DNA from: an uncultured Opitutia bacterium
Lineage (GTDB): Bacteria > Verrucomicrobiota > Verrucomicrobiia > Opitutales > UBA953
DNA: 13,682 nucleotides
Direction of reading: 5' to 3'
Assembly: GCA_903868455.1 (NCBI GenBank)
Contig: CAIPVK010000242.1
Location: forward strand, 1-13,682
A program made the position numbers and the translations under genes. Position 1 is the first letter of the stretch, and every line of letters begins with the position of its first letter. Below are positions 12,108-13,682 of the stretch, piece by piece. The notes under the pieces were generated by a model, which ran no database searches, was not told the origin of the DNA, and worked only from the letters and a program-made list of their open reading frames with translations.

Positions 12108-13682
12108 ATGCGCCGTCTCGCCCGCCCGCTCCTCGCCCTCGGCCTGCTCACCCTGCCCTGCCCCGCCCAGACGGCCGAGCCCGCGACGCCCGCCGCCCCC
12201 GCGGCCCCCGCGGCCAGGGCCGACACCCTCGATCCGGAGGCCGTCCTGCTGCTGGGAATGCCCGTGACCCGTGGCAAGGAGGCCACCTTGGACTACCTGG
12301 CCCGCCTCGCCCCCAGGGTCGAGCTCGTCCACGACCCCGTCCTGCGCAACGCGGTGAAACTCACGCTGGCCGCCATCCAGGCCGAGCCGGAGCAGGCCGC
12401 CAGCCTGCGCCAGCGCCACCTGGCCGCGATCGCCGGCTACTTCATGGAGGTCGGCAAGAAGCACCTCGACGAGGGGGATCTCCCCACGGCCGTCCAAGCC
12501 GCCCAGCTCGCGATGAAGTGCAATCCGACCAACCCCCGGGTGAAGCTCTTCTACGCCGACCTCCTCCACCGCCGTCTCGGCAAGACCGAGGAGGCTATCA
12601 CACTCTTGACCAATGGCTTGCGAAAGTCCGCCCCGCTCGATAGCGCCGACCGGGCGGTCCTCGAACGCCTCGCCCAACTCCTGCAGGCCCGCCATCGCGA
12701 CCAAGAGGTGGTCAATATTTTCTCCAACCTATTGAACGACAACGCCTTGGACGCGGAAACCCGCAACCTCGCCGCCTTCCAGACCGCCACCTCCCTCTAC
12801 TGGTTGGGCAAGCACCCCGAGTCGGTCGCCCTCATCCAGCAGTACAAGCTGGACCGGTCCGCCAACGGCGTCCTCCTGCTCGCCCTGGCCTACTTCGACG
12901 GCGGGAAGGTCCAGCAGGCGATGACGGTCCTCGAGAACCGCGCGGCCGACTTCAAGGGCGCGGAGCGCGACGCGATCCTCGGCCAGCACGGCCGCCTGCT
13001 CCTCCTCAGCCGCCAGCCGCGCCAGGCGCTCTCGGTCATCGACGACCGCATCTCGCTCGACCCGCAGAACGGCTTCCTCCGCGTGCAGCGCCTCGCCGCG
13101 CTGACCAAGCTCGGCCAGGGCGACGAGGCCGACCGCGAGCTGCGCGAGATCCTGCAGCGCTTCGCGACGAACGACGCCGTCCTGCTCGCGCTGGCGAACT
13201 TCGGCTCGCAGCGGGGCGCGACGGGCCTGTGCGAGACCCTCGCGAACCTCGCGGTGGCGCGCGGCTTCGACACCGCCACCTTCTCCGCGCTCCACCTCGA
13301 GTCGCTCATCCGCGCCGGCCGGCCCGACCTCGCCATCCGCACCTACCAGTCGGTCAGCCAGGCGCGGCCGGGCCACTTCCGCTCCAACCAGGCGATGGTG
13401 CAGGCGTTGCTCGGCATCGCCCACGAGACCCGGCCCAAGAAGGACGAGGTCGCGCGCCGCGCCGACGCCTCCATCGCCGAGCGCCACTTCGAGGCCTTCC
13501 TCGCGGAGGAGCCCGGCCCCGAGGCCTTCCGCTCCGTCGCGCGCCACCTGGTCGACGGCGGCGCGCCCGAGGCCGCCTCGCGCCTGCTCGCGCTGGGCGT
13601 CGCCGCCCATCCCTGGCACACGCAGCTGCGCGCCGACTGGGCCAGCGCGCGCGTGCTCGCCGGCCAGGGCGAGGGCCGCGGC
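12108..13682 (+). CDS. Exported TPR-repeat protein (runs off right edge)
   Basis: The frame is open from this ATG for 525 codons to the window end. It was chosen because residues 1-20 (basic MRRLARP, hydrophobic LLALGLLTLP, then CPA before QTAEP) form a clear signal peptide with likely cleavage after Ala20. A linker rich in Ala and Pro (22-38) follows. The rest is almost entirely helical with tetratricopeptide-like repeats, for example about 111-144 (GDLPTAVQAAQLAMKCNPTN), 145-178 (GKTEEAITLLTNGL), 221-253, 291-322 (RQPRQALSVIDDRISLDPQN), 323-353 and 393-424 (GRPDLAIRTYQSVSQARPG). TPR arrays usually scaffold protein complexes; no enzymatic domain is visible and no specific function can be given. 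It is transcribed away from rpsL and has no Shine-Dalgarno motif (CTAAAACCCTCCCGT before ATG). Confidence 0.85.
   Translation, partial: MRRLARPLLALGLLTLPCPAQTAEPATPAAPAAPAARADTLDPEAVLLLGMPVTRGKEATLDYLARLAPRVELVHDPVLRNAVKLTLAAIQAEPEQAASLRQRHLAAIAGYFMEVGKKHLDEGDLPTAVQAAQLAMKCNPTNPRVKLFYADLLHRRLGKTEEAITLLTNGLRKSAPLDSADRAVLERLAQLLQARHRDQEVVNIFSNLLNDNALDAETRNLAAFQTATSLYWLGKHPESVALIQQYKLDRSANGVLLLALAYFDGGKVQQAMTVLENRAADFKGAERDAILGQHGRLLLLSRQPRQALSVIDDRISLDPQNGFLRVQRLAALTKLGQGDEADRELREILQRFATNDAVLLALANFGSQRGATGLCETLANLAVARGFDTATFSALHLESLIRAGRPDLAIRTYQSVSQARPGHFRSNQAMVQALLGIAHETRPKKDEVARRADASIAERHFEAFLAEEPGPEAFRSVARHLVDGGAPEAASRLLALGVAAHPWHTQLRADWASARVLAGQGEGRG

Noticed and set aside
12729..13619. 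296-codon minus-strand frame opposite the TPR gene
   Set aside because: The plus-strand frame has a signal peptide and helical repeats, whereas this one has low-complexity antisense composition.

Overview
The window is a ribosomal-protein super-operon from a high-GC bacterium. A continuous block of head-to-tail genes on the minus strand runs from about 11942 to the left edge and merges the classical str, S10 and spc gene orders: rpsL, rpsG, fusA, rpsJ, rplC, rplD, rplW, rplB, rpsS, an extra small gene, rplV, rpsC, rplP, rpmC, rpsQ, rplN, rplX, rplE, rpsN, rpsH, rplF, rplR and the 5' end of rpsE. To the right, on the plus strand and diverging from rpsL, is an exported TPR-repeat protein whose reading frame stays open to the window end. 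The S12, S7 and EF-G sequences, the absence of tuf after fusA, the GC-rich codon use, and the lack of Shine-Dalgarno motifs suggest a member of the Verrucomicrobiota, possibly Opitutales. This is inference by eye, not a database match.

Layout (read in the direction of transcription, right to left): 11943-12107 is the divergent control region, with an AT-rich patch, nested TGTG/CACA repeats and a plausible promoter for rpsL. Positions 8843-11942 carry rpsL-rpsG-fusA. rpsJ follows fusA after 23 bases, where many bacteria have tuf. A 135-base non-coding gap separates rpsJ from rplC and is the only sizeable break in the cluster. From rplC to rpsE the genes are separated by only 5 to 38 bases, except where a 111-codon gene for a putative exported small beta-rich protein sits between rpsS and rplV.

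Together the minus-strand genes build much of the 30S head and body (S12, S7, S10, S19, S3, S17, S14, S8, S5) and the core and tunnel of the 50S subunit (L3, L4, L23, L2, L22, L16, L29, L14, L24, L5, L6, L18), plus the translocase EF-G. All look intact and canonical. The points that do not fit a textbook cluster are the extra exported-protein gene, the total absence of Shine-Dalgarno motifs in favour of C-rich leaders, the long Gly/Pro/Arg-rich N-terminal extension of S5, and the structured gap before rplC. There is no stretch above 300 bases without a gene, and I saw no tRNA, rRNA, CRISPR or insertion sequence.
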